Below, one piece after another: positions 21,693 through 33,895 of a stretch of DNA of 64,000 nucleotides (positions within the stretch are counted from its first letter, which is position 1; each line of letters begins with the position of its first letter). The position numbers and the translations under genes were made by a program. Origin of the DNA: Flaccisagitta enflata (lineage: Eukaryota; Chaetognatha; Sagittoidea; Aphragmophora); assembly GCA_965153355.1 (NCBI GenBank), contig OZ231127.1:98208001-98272000 (forward strand). Reading direction: 5' to 3'. The notes below the pieces were generated by a model. That model ran no database searches. It was given only the letters and a program-made list of their open reading frames with translations, and was not told where the DNA came from.

Positions 21693-23572
21693 TGTCACAT
21701 GAAGATGAGGATGATGAAAACAACATTGTCTCACTTAATGACAATCAATATTTCACTGAAACGGACTTTATTGAATTTTGTAAAAATTCAAATATATCTG
21801 ACTCAACAAACTTGACAATTTTGTCTTTCAACATTGCTAACTTACTCTCAAAACTTAACTCTTTCAAGAGATTTGTAACTAACATATCTACAAGTGGCAA
21901 AAAACCAGACATTATTGTATTAGTAGAGACACACATAGCTGACACCACCAACCATGGATTGGATGACAGAGCTTTGGCTAACATTGTACCAGGATACCGA
22001 TTTTTTCATAAGGGCAGAAAAAACAAGAGAGGAGGAGGCGTAGGAATCTTAGTTAGTGACGACTTAAAATCCGAGGCAAAAATATGTGAGATCGTTAGTA
22101 GAAAAGTAGCTTATACTGAAGAGCAATTTGAAAACATTGTTGTCAGAATTCCTGAAACTATTAGCACTAATGAACATGGAAGAATGAAAGATCTTTTGAT
22201 TGTCGCTATATACAGGCAGCCAAATAGTGCTAACCTTGACCACTTTGAACATTGCATGGAACGATTACTAAACACCATTGATAAAGCAAAAAATGAGTTA
22301 GTTATTGCAGGAGATATGAACTTAGACTTACTCAAATATGAAAACCACCTACCAACTTCTCGGTACCTTGACTTAATGGTAAATCACCAAATTCTTCCAA
22401 GGATTGTCCGACCAACCAGAATAAAAAATCAGTCCGCAACCCTAATTGATCATATATTTACTCGGAATAATCCCATTACCCTAGTAAGTGGTATAATTGA
22501 TACAGAGTTAGCAGGAAGCTCCGGATATACAGATCATAAACCAGTTTTTACAGTATTGAAGGCTAAAGCACCAAAAAAACAACAGAGGCCCACCACTATC
22601 ATATCTTTTTTTACTTCAGATGGACACAAAAAAAGAAAGGAAGGGCTAATGATGCATGACTGGCATCATGTTTTGTCTGACACTGATCCGAACACTGTTT
22701 ATGATAATATTATCTCAATTTATGGCCATCACTATCACTCCAACTTAACTACTAAATGTGTCAAGCACAACTCAAAACGATTCAGACATGAACCCTGGAT
22801 GACTGATGAGATTCTTTCTGACATAAGGCGCAGAGATAGACTGTCAAAAATTAAAGATAGACGAGATGATTACAAGAAGATCCGCAATGGTATTGTAAAA
22901 AAGATACGAAAGGCTCAACGCAGCTATATTCAGAAACAAGTCCAGGACAGCATAGGAGATATTAAAAAGCACTGGAAAATTATAAAAAATGCCATAAATA
23001 AAAAGAACAATAAAACTGAAATCACAACGGATTTCCTTTACCAGGGACAATGGATAAATGACCCTCAGACCAATGCTAACAACTTTAATCACTACTATGC
23101 AAATATTGGAAAAGAAACTAATGAAAATGTAGGGAACCCTAAATTTGATTCACGCCACTACCTAAATAAGAGTAGACAAAGGAATGAACAATCCATTTTC
23201 CTGAGTGCTGTATCTACTAATGACGTCCTTGATGCATGTAGGAATCTGAACGCAAAAAGTAGTATTGACCCATCTGGTTTCAAGCAATGCATTGTTTTGG
23301 AAGATTCACATATTTTGGCCCCAGTTCTAGCTCACCTAGTTAACTGCTCAATAGAAAAAGGAATTTGTCCAACTAATAGCAAGCTGGCTAGAGTCATTCC
23401 TATTTATAAGGAAAAAGGCAGTAAGCATTTATATGAAAACTACCACCCTATCTCACTACTATCTTCCTTTTCAAAAATTCTTGAACGACTCATTTACGAC
23501 AAAATATTTACTTTCCTCGTGCGCTACGAAATTCTCTTTGACTCACAATACGGTTTCAGGAAAGGTCACAAT
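21693..23572 (+). pseudogene. LINE ORF2 first part: AP endonuclease and RT fingers
   Basis: This part would nick target DNA and start reverse transcription. The likely start is the ATG at 21693 ([10 protein letters not shown]...). The longer open frame back to 21482 is antisense to gypsy Pol and only a chance fusion. Endonuclease motifs are LSFNIANLLSK, LVETHIAD, GGGVGILV, IAGDMNLDLL and YTDHKPVF. RT begins near 23240 (SSIDPSGFKQ, VIPIYKEKGS) and reaches GFRKGHN at 23572, where the hAT insert introduces an immediate TAG. The frame resumes in phase at 25115 or 25118, so the only evident lesion is the insertion. Confidence 0.86.
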
Positions 23573-25109
<1,537 letters not shown>

Positions 25110-25117
25110 GTCACAAT

Positions 25118-26353
25118 ACCACACATGCCACTCTTGACTTTGTTAAAGCAGTTGAAGACGCACTGGAAAATGATGAAATAGCTATTGGTGTATTTTGCGA
25201 CCTTTCCAAAGCCTTTGACACGATCAATCATGAAATATTGTTAGACAAGCTAAATCATTATGGAATACGAGGTACTGCTAATGATTGGTTAAGATCTTAT
25301 CTCACTGGTAGAGAACAATATGTAGACTGGAATAAAAAAAAAAGTGACAAATTACCTATTTCCACAGGTGTACCTCAAGGTAGCATACTGGGTCCTCTTT
25401 TATTTCTCATTTACATAAATGATCTGCCCACGGCTTCAGGATTAAAAACTGTCCTATATGCGGATGACTCAAATTTACTTATCAAAGGAAAAGATGTTTC
25501 CACTGTCTGCAGAATACTTAATGAAGAACTAGCAAGCATTAATGATTACTTTAAATCCAATAAACTGAAGTTGAATACAGGAAAAACAAAGCTAGTCTAT
25601 TTTAGAAAGAAAAGTCAAAGTATCAATTACGAGGATCTAGAAATATTTCTAGATGGTGACAAGCTAAAATTCGATGAAGAAGCATCATTTCTTGGTATTG
25701 TCATAGATGGCAACCTGTCTTGGGACAGGCACTGTGTCAAGATAGCCAACACCATTTCCCGAAACAACGGAATGCTAAACAGGGTTAGAAAACTGCTACC
25801 TCCTGATACCCTCAAAATGCTGTACAACTCTTTCATACTGCCTCATTTACAGTATGGTTTGGCTGCATGGGGTGGCTGCTCCAACCAAAACAAAAAAAGA
25901 ATAGTAACCATACAAAAAAGAGCAATAAGAACGGTGTGTAAATCATATATTACATCGCACACAGAGCCAAGGATGAAGAAACTAGGGATATTGGGACTTG
26001 AAAATCTATACACTCACCAATGCTCAACTTTTATTCATGATGTAATGCATAAAAGAGCACCCAAACCCATTAGGAACCTTCTATCTCTAGAAAGGGAGTC
26101 CTCTGACAGAAATCTACGAAGCCACCATTCAGATCCTCACCATTTTCGCACACCTTTAGCAAAACACAGAACTAGCACCAACAGCTTTTGTTGTAAAGGT
26201 CCTCAGCTCTGGAATAACTTACCCAAAGAGATCAAGGACATACAAAGCAAAAATAGTTTCAAAAAAAGGCTGAAAGCAAAGCTACTAGACTCATACAATG
26301 AAAAAATTAATTGCAATAATCCAAATTGCTCTGACAAAAAACATCATCACTGA
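25118..26353 (+). pseudogene. LINE ORF2 second part: RT palm to C-terminus
   Basis: This part continues the RT after the insert. It shows FCDLSKAFDTINHEIL (first catalytic Asp, near 25200), GVPQGSILGPLLF, YADDSNLLIKG (near 25458), KLNTGKTKLVYF, and FLGIVIDGNLSW in the thumb region. A C-terminal Cys/His-containing tail ends with a TGA at 26351-26353. Its frame matches the upstream half exactly. Taken alone it has no proper start. These motifs place the element in the CR1/L2/Jockey superfamily rather than RTE or L1. Confidence 0.86.
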
Positions 26354-27798
26354 TTAATCCATGTTTTCTTTACTCTGGTTGTTTTATAGCTAGGTTAGGT
26401 CAGGTTAGGTTAGGCCAGGTCAGGTTTGTTAGGGTTAGGTTCTCACAGTTTTACTAATCATTCCTTTGTTTGATTTTTTTTTCCCACCCTTCATCACACA
26501 TTCCCCATTTTTTTTTTACCTCAATTCTTTAAATATATCTTGCACTAAAGTCATTTTCCTCTCACTATTATGTTAAGATACTTGCACCATACAAATTCTT
26601 GTATAAGACCATTTTGGTCTCCAGGCAATCACCTCTTAGAAAATAAACCTCAGCAATGCCCATACTTTTGCTGACATTGTCGGCGCTGGCTCATAATAAA
26701 TTAATTTGTCATATTCTGTTCACCATTCATACTTTAAACCAATTATACTGGCCCCTTACTGAGGGTCAGGACAGTGTGCATACTCTATAGTATGCACATG
26801 CCCGTATTCAGTATCCTCTGCATCCCTATCCTGAGCACTAATGGTTAAAGAATAAGTAAACAATAAACTTATCTTGAGACATCGTATTTCAGAACAATAT
26901 CCTAGGAACTGTTATAGCTTAAATTGACTGTCCTTTTTTAACGTAATGCTAGAACAAACAACCTTAGAAAATTTCTGTTTCTACTCATAATCAACTGTGA
27001 TACTACAGCTCAGTATCAAACTTCAATCTCACCGTGCCTGATTTCTTTCTCCTTTGCTGTTTCTAATTTTCTTGCCTCAGGATTCATCTCATGAAAAGGT
27101 TTCAAGCGCAACAAAATCTCCGTGTGGGACCGTCCCTCCTGATCTAAATCATCTCACCTCCCCTAGGACAAAGAATTATGATAACAGCTTACACGTCATC
27201 ATCCTCTTGTCAGGACATCAAAGGAAAAAAAAAAAAAAAACACAATAACTAAACTCGCTGCGTTTCTTTCAATCCCACCCTCCTCTCCGTCCTCCCTCCC
27301 CCCCCCCCCCTTTTCCCTCAATCAAACTGATTCATATGTCATTATGCTTTAGATTGTATTGTTGAGTATCTGTATACCTGTCTATCTTTGTCTCTTTAGT
27401 CTTATCTACCTGTAATTCTTTGATCGTTGAATGTATTCGTACATTTGTTTTTTCTTTTTTTTACCTTGTTCTCATTTGATGTATCCGTACATCATGTTGT
27501 GTTTTTATGTATTTATGTATTTATTTTAGTTAGAAAACTACATCCTTTATCCCACCTATTAGCCCTTTTTCCCCTTCTCTCCTACCTATACAAAAAAAAA
27601 ACACCTTAAAAACTGAGGTCTACTCAGAAAAAGCTACCCCTATAAATTGTTACCCTCCCACTGCTACCTCTAATGTGTCGGGGCCTAGTAGCTTACTGTT
27701 GCCCTCCCTCTTGACTTGATTGATACTTGCCATACTTGATTGTAATCGTTTCAGACTTAGAGTTAAGAGGAAAATAAATTGAAATTGAAAAAATTGAA
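26354..27798 (+). other. LINE 3' untranslated region
   Basis: Non-coding sequence with a short degenerate TTAGGTCAGG-type array (26380-26450), an A/C-rich patch (27224-27310) and the terminal ATTGAA-type tail. No other gene is seen. Confidence 0.6.
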
Positions 27799-28050
27799 CA
27801 CGCAAAAACCCTCAGACTACACCACAGGTTGGCCATGACTTGGTTTATGTCTGGTTCAGGTCTGGTTTAGGTTTGGTTTAAGTCTGGTTTAATTCTGGTT
27901 TAGGTCTGGTTTAAGTCTGGTTTAATTCTGGTTAAAGTTTGGTTTAAGCGTGGTTCAAGTCCGGTTTTAGTCTGATTTTACATGGTGTGAGTCTGGTTTA
28001 AGTCAGGTTTAAGTCTGGTTTAAGTCTGGTTTAAGTTTGGTTTAAGGTCT
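27799..28050 (+). repeat. 11-bp minisatellite (GGTTTAAGTCT)n with conserved border
   Basis: The array follows CTCAGACTACACCACAGGTT, a border related to those at 10880 and 16765. About 18 degenerate copies run directly into a type B hairpin-chain element. Confidence 0.8.
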
Positions 28051-28745
28051 GGTCCCAAAGGGGCCGATGACTTATGTTTTCACACATAGGGGAAATTTCT
28101 CCTTCTTCTCCTCCGTCTGTCCTCCCATTTGAAGCTCATATACCAGCCTCAACGCCCAAATTCTTGTCTTTAGGCCCAAATTTTAAACTCAAGGTCCAAA
28201 TTCTTACCTCAAGGAGTAAATCTAAGCTCAATTTCTAGGCACCAGGCTCAGATCCCAGCCTCAAGGTCTAAATCCCAACCTCAAGGCTCAAATCCCAGCC
28301 TCGAGGCTCAAATCCCTGCCCCAAGGTTAAAATCCCAGTCTTGAGGCTCAAATCCCAGCCTCAAGGCTCACACCCCACAATCCAGGCTCACATCCCAGCC
28401 TCCAGGGTCACATCTTAGCCTCCAAGCTCACATCCCAGCCTCCAGGCTGACATCCCAGCCTCCAGACTTAAATTTCAGCTATAATTTCAGCTTAAATTTC
28501 ACTATCCAAGCCTCGAGGCTCAATTCCCAGCGTCAAGGCTCAAACCTCAGCCTCAAGGCTCAAATCTAAACCAAGAGACTCAAATCGCAGCATTGAGGCT
28601 TAAATCCCAGTGAAAAACTTCTAAACTTACTAAGCATAGGTCATCGGCCCCATAGGGGCCGCTGCCCCTCTCACCATCGCAGACCCACATACACTAATAT
28701 AGGGGCAACAGGTACCGCTGACCATCTAACGCTTTTGCGACTATT
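28051..28745 (-). mobile_element. Hairpin-chain element (type B) with ~21-bp minisatellite
   Basis: The left part is truncated (GGTCCCAAAGGGGCCGATGA). The right end is complete: GGTCATCGGCCCCATAGGGG, GCTGCCCC, GGTACCGCTGACCATC, AACGCTTTTGCGACTATTA. The inner array is GGCTCAAATCCCAGCCTCGA-like (28240-28610). It is the reverse-oriented relative of 13522-14035. Confidence 0.8.
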
Positions 28746-28796
28746 ACATTTACCAGTAATCATGTTGAATATACTGAGGGATAATGCTGCACTTGT

Positions 28797-28954
28797 CATT
28801 TAATAATTCACTCGCTCATTCATTGATTCATTCATTCATCGATTCATTCATTCATTCATTCATTCATTCATTCATTCATTCATTCATTCATTCATTCATT
28901 CATTCATTCATTCATTTATTCAATCATTCATTCATTCATTCATTCAATCATTCG
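28797..28954. repeat. (ATTC)n tetranucleotide repeat
   Basis: About 38 copies of ATTC with few interruptions. Confidence 0.95.
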
Positions 28955-28987
28955 TTCCCTGGCAAACAGCATAACTATGACAAAGAA

Positions 28988-29133
28988 ACAAGGCCGGATA
29001 CACGGCAATCCAGTTGCGAACGGTTGGGCAGGAGCAGTAATGCGAAAATCGCTCGCAATTCAAAAATGTTACCGACGGACCGACGGACTGACCGACACGG
29101 CAAAGTGTAGAGTCGCGTGTCTGCGACTAAAAA
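28988..29133 (+). mobile_element. Hairpin-end family element, short copy with empty slot
   Basis: It starts ACAAGGCCGGATACACGGCA, contains GGGCAGGAGCAGTAATGCG, then ACGGACCGACGGACTGACCG, and ends GTAGAGTCGCGTGTCTGCGA followed by CTAAAAA. The length is 146 bp. Confidence 0.8.
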
Positions 29134-29533
29134 TCGAAAGACTTGGTTTGCCTATTTCTGTTGAACACATTGGCACATAAAACATGGTTAAACACAATTA
29201 CACCAAGAGTACTTTTATAACCGTTCCATTTGAATTTTATATTCGTGAATGAAACGTTTGCTTTATGGAAAAAAATAACCTTGTAACATCTGGCCAAGAA
29301 AAAATTGACTAATTAGTATTCATAAATCTTCTCTGCTGAGTTGATGTTCTTTTCTCGAGTAAAAGTGTAATGCAGCAGCATTTTTGGTCAATTTTGCACT
29401 CAAATACCTGCAGGGAAACTCCAAAAGCTTCGCTGTGACAGGAAGCAAATAAAGAGAAATAAAAGAACAACTGGCAACCAAGCAGAAATGATTAAGAAGC
29501 AAACATATCATCCAGTTTTCGACTCCCACACCA

Positions 29534-29660
29534 CTGTCTCAGTGGCTCAGTGGTATGAAATATAGTTTCGAGCCTTAGGGTGACAAGTTCGATTCTGGTC
29601 ATTGTCCAATGGACATAGAATGTGATATCTTTTGTTTCACAAAAAAAACAAAAAAAACCA
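29534..29660 (+). mobile_element. tRNA-derived SINE-like sequence
   Basis: A box TGGCTCAGTGG at 29543-29553 and B-box-like AGTTCGATTCT at 29586-29596 are spaced as in tRNA genes. An A-rich tail (AAAAAAAACAAAAAAAACC) lies about 45 bp downstream. No intact tRNA cloverleaf could be drawn, so an internal pol III promoter of SINE type is more likely than a working tRNA. Confidence 0.5.
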
Positions 29661-31149
29661 CAGGGAGGTGTAAACATCTTCTGTAACATGCAAAAACACA
29701 TCAATTAACTTTATTCTGTAATATCTTTGCATTTTGAAATTTCTAATAATACTCAAATCACCACCCAGGATTTGGACATTCTAAAGGGATAAATGTCAAT
29801 AAATGTATTTAAGAAATTGCTTCATTTTTTTTATTTGGCTTAACCTTAAGTAATTACTAGGTGCTTATCATTTGTCAAATCAAAAAGTAACAAAATGAAA
29901 CAGTTTTAGGATTTTAGAGCCATAAAGACCATACCAGCATACGAATATATCTTTGTTGCTTTTTAAAAAAATGATTTTTAGCTTGGCATCATATTTGCTA
30001 TAATACATGAAAAGAATACTGTATGCTTCAATAATCAATATGCAAATAAGATCATAAGAAGCACTCCAACACATAACCTCAGTGGCACGAACTAAGGGAG
30101 TCATGAGATATTTGGTTATTCAAAACCAAAAACTTCTTTGATATCTAAAAGCGATAATGGAAAGCTCTATAAATCAATATCATTGACACTGAAGAGGGCA
30201 TTTGATTAGTAATTCCTTTCCTTTGCCTCTCCATCAAACTGATTAGAGCTCTGACAGAGCCCCAAAGTAAAGTAGATTTCTTTCTCATTTGAAAGAACAA
30301 AAAAAACCTAATGTCTTTGAATGCCCCCAAAGTTGCTAATTCATTTACCATGAAAAAATAGAAGATGTCATGCGTTATTTAGTTTCTAACAGGTTAAATA
30401 GACAATCTTCTTCAAAATTGCAACATCGTGACGATGTTCATTTTTGTCTTTTGAAAATATGCACTAATATAGAAATAACTTCTTCATGCAAATGATCTTG
30501 TGGTAAGCTTCAAAGGGGACTACACCTTTTGATTTGCATTTCAGTCTTATTTACATATTGTTTTCAAAATAGTGAAACTTCAAGATTCTGATACAAATTT
30601 GTAAAAGATATATCTAGATGAATTAACATCTTAAGAGTTATAAATGGATATGGATCTCAAAAACATTCATGGTGAAAGGTTAAGAAACAAGTAACACTTG
30701 TTGATAAATGGTCAGAATGCATGTAATTCCTTTGTTGTCAACTGATATTTGATTATTGAAAACGATACCACGCAAAGGTTAGAAAAAAGTCATATTTATT
30801 CAATACATATGTTTAATGGTACACTTGCCTCATTTGCATATTGCAGCTGACTGGTTTTTATTCTGGAGCAGTTTGACAATTCTGATCTCAGCGGCCTTTT
30901 CTATACATAAACAAGACATTAAACAAATAAACAGTTTTTGTCCATTTCTTTTGGTAGAGACTACAAATTAAAGGAAATATTGTTTAAAAATGCAATTTTT
31001 GATAATGTAAAACCAAATGAAGTCTTTGAGTTTTCACACCGATAACAAGTTTATCAGAAACCGCAATTTGAGATTTCTCATTCCAATTAGAAATCATCAT
31101 AATCTATTGTGAGGTGATTTGAAAAATGATTTCACTGACAGTGCTTTGT
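29661..31149. other. AT-rich stretch, nothing recognised
   Basis: No coding frame of note, no repeat structure and no transposon end was identified. It may be intron or intergenic sequence. Confidence 0.5.
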
Positions 31150-31250
31150 TGGTCAATTGGTTGCTCAGTTGGTTGGTTGGTCAGTCTGGCCCTTTCCTGG
31201 TTTCGAATTTCTTGAGCTCACTGCTCCTGCCCAAATGCCCAATCGACCAC
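31150..31250 (-). mobile_element. Degraded hairpin-end family fragment
   Basis: TTGGTTGGTTGGTCAGTC followed by TTTCGAATTTCTTGAGCTCA and CTGCTCCTGCCCAAATGCCC matches the tetramer array and the GGGCAGGAGCAG box in reverse. Both ends are lost. Confidence 0.5.
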
Positions 31251-31851
31251 TGCTCAGAAGCAAATCTATGAAGTGGTTAATGCAGATCAAGCAGTTTGCA
31301 TATTGTTGCAACAAGAGCCAGGAAAAAATGTGACATTTCATTTTTGTGTAACCAAACAAAATTATGTAAAAAAAATGAAAGTTTAATAGCATGTAAAACA
31401 ATGAAAAAAAAAAGACCAAATAAAAAAGTTTCTGCTAAACAAATGCTCAAAAAAAGAGATAGAAAATAGATTTTTTTTTAGCTCAAACCTTAAGATTTTG
31501 CGTAGAGAAATTGATTCTCTGCAAATTCCTTTTTTGTTATTCAGTTACCTTCTTAATCTAATTCTTCATTAGCTTCATTGTTTCGAGGCTTTAGACCATA
31601 ATGGGCAAAAACATTTCAAAGTAAAAATAAAAGAGATATTCAACCTGATTGCAGTGAGAATTGCTCTATAGCTTGCATTTTTAATCAATATCATTTGCAT
31701 ATTGAAGCACACACATTTTCTTTATTTCAACTTGTCAAAATAGCGATTTTTGTCGCTGGATGTATTGCCAAGGGCTTTTCAAGAATAGGAGAATTGATGA
31801 CAATTTTTTAAAGAATTTCAATTGACATCAGCTGCAGCCTATGTGAGGCGC

Positions 31852-31924
31852 TCAAACTTGAGGAATCGAACCCCCATCCTTTAATCCAAAATCCAGTGCT
31901 TTAACCATCCAGCCACCATGGCAC
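31852..31924 (-). mobile_element. tRNA-derived SINE head
   Basis: On the minus strand the A box TGGCTGGATGG (31915-31905) and perfect B box GGTTCGATTCC (31872-31862) have tRNA-like spacing. A TTTTGGA loop between them resembles a proline-type anticodon loop. The acceptor stem does not pair, so this is a tRNA-derived repeat or tRNA pseudogene. Confidence 0.55.
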
Positions 31925-32426
31925 ACCAGTGATTACGCTGCTCAAAAAAAATAGATAAACCCCCTTCCAGAATACAGATCTGCAGTGCTGCTGCTGATTT
32001 TGCTGGATTCCATGGTGATAAAAGATGCTAAAAAACATGGCCGACCAGGCTTTTCTGGGCTCTTAGTTTTTTTGCAAATTTGAGCATTTTTTCAAAAACA
32101 ATTTTTCATAAACAATGAAGTTTACTCTTTCTTTGGGGGTAAACTGATCTCGACTCTTCAGGAAGCTTGTCTAAAGCATTTTTCACCAAATAGATGTTTT
32201 GAATTTTTTTTCTTGACTGGGTTATGGACCTTCAAAAATCAGGCAAATTTTTATTGTTTGTTTACATACCTAAACAAATACCGAGGGTCATGAAAATCTC
32301 CATAAATGATCATTGGACCTTCCTTTTTCCAACAAAAAAAAAACCGCAACTCTGTAGCTATCCTGGTTCAGCTTTTAATTTTTTTTTTGGCCAGACGTTA
32401 CCTCTCATCAATCTTTCACAAAAAGT

Positions 32427-33053
32427 GTGCCCTTTCAAGAACTCTCCTCTGATCCACCTCCTGGCCATTCACTGTCTCCTAAACCGACGGTGTCAGCGAC
32501 GTTTGAAGCTCAATTTTCCTGCCCAAAAGACAAAGCAAAAAAAGTCTTTATTTATGGTGATAGCAATTACCAAACACGTCATCGGCAACTCCGACAAAAG
32601 ATCAGAGAGCTACAACCAGATGGAACTGAGAAGTATGACCTTAACTTCATCAGATCCTACACTTTAGAAAAAACTCTTGTTGAAATGAAGAATCACGACC
32701 ACAACAACGCAATTGTAGTGATTGCTACTCTGACGAACAATATCCGGTACAATCAGTCTCTCACAACAATCAGAGGGTTACAATAACAAATAATAAAAGA
32801 ACTTAAACGGGAAACAGACCATAATAACATCATTTTCCTTGCCTGTCCACCCACCCGTTCTCCCGCAAATTTTGACACATACATGTCAAACTGCTACACT
32901 GAAGTTGTGTGCGAGCGCGAAGGTGTGAGATTTGCCGAGTCCCTTGTCAAAGAACAACACCTCTACTGGAAGGATGGAATTCATGTGGATTATGAACATC
33001 AAGATGTCGTCACCAGAAGTGTTGCTGCAGCCATCATCAACTCATCGATCTAG
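32427..33053 (+). pseudogene. SGNH/GDSL-hydrolase-like frame with one in-frame stop
   Basis: The frame contains FIYGDSNYQTR (block I, GDSN), a conserved-looking VVIATLTNNIRY segment where N-D/N is expected (block III), a TAA at 32784-32786, then FLACPPTRSP and KDGIHVDYEH (DGIH, block V). All pieces are in one frame, 209 codons including the stop. SGNH esterase domains occur in ORF1 of CR1-type LINEs and in other invertebrate transposon proteins, so a transposon origin is likely. No RT lies next to it. A small host protein with a stop-codon error is the alternative. Confidence 0.55.
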
Positions 33054-33479
33054 CTTCTCTTACTTGTACTGGATTAAATTTGTTTGTTTGTGTAAGACTA
33101 TATTTCCATCTGTTTTCGCATATTGTATGTGTATTAGACTCATTTTTCTCCGAAGTTTTTCAATTGGGCAAACATACGACACCTGTAAATGATTGGAATT
33201 TTCGTGCTGAATCCAAATATGCCCATATTGAGGCCTTTTTCAGAGATCTTGGCTCGGGTTTTTTTTTCGTCAATGTGCCCCGTGCGTCATTTTGGGTCAA
33301 AATCTTCATTTTTGCGCTATTATGAAAGGCTAACTACTTATAATTGTATTTTACAGTAACCAGATTTATTACATAGAGATAGAATATTGTTTCTATTGGT
33401 TAACTTTAACTTTTTTATGATACCGGAAGTGCTGACTAGACCGGAAGTGACGTCATCAATGCCTGCTTTGGAATGAAAT

Positions 33480-33895
33480 TGCCGAAAAAAGTTAGTTCAG
33501 GTATTTTTTTTATAATGATGAAAGAAATTCGGGGAATTGGGTGAAAATTCGGTAATAATTTAATAAGAATTCAGTAATAATTCTATAAAATTCGGTAACA
33601 ATTCAACTTTAATTCAGTAGCAAAAAAACAAGCCCAACAGGCCAACAGTCGCGTGCTTCGTTACAACACAATTACACAACTTCATACTACACCACTTCAT
33701 ACCACATAACTTCATACTATATAGTTACATACTACAACTTCATACTACATAACTTCATACTACAACTTCATACTACTTAATGTGTGTCCCAAAAAAAGTT
33801 ACATTCTGAACCAATAACGAGTGTCCAATAAAAAGTTGACAAAATACCCAAAATACCCAAAATACCCAAATATACCCAAAAATACCCAAAAATAC
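33480..33895. repeat. Series of short tandem repeats
   Basis: ATTCGGTAATAATT-type (33535-33610), ACAACTTCATACTAC-type (33660-33780) and AAAATACCC-type (33838-33898) repeats follow one another. The last type is also found beyond the LINE at 37640, so the LINE sits within it. Confidence 0.8.

Noticed and set aside
30145-30351. Downstream exon of the transporter on the minus strand
   Set aside because: Translation does not match TM8-TM12 of the family, and no convincing acceptor in the needed phase was seen.
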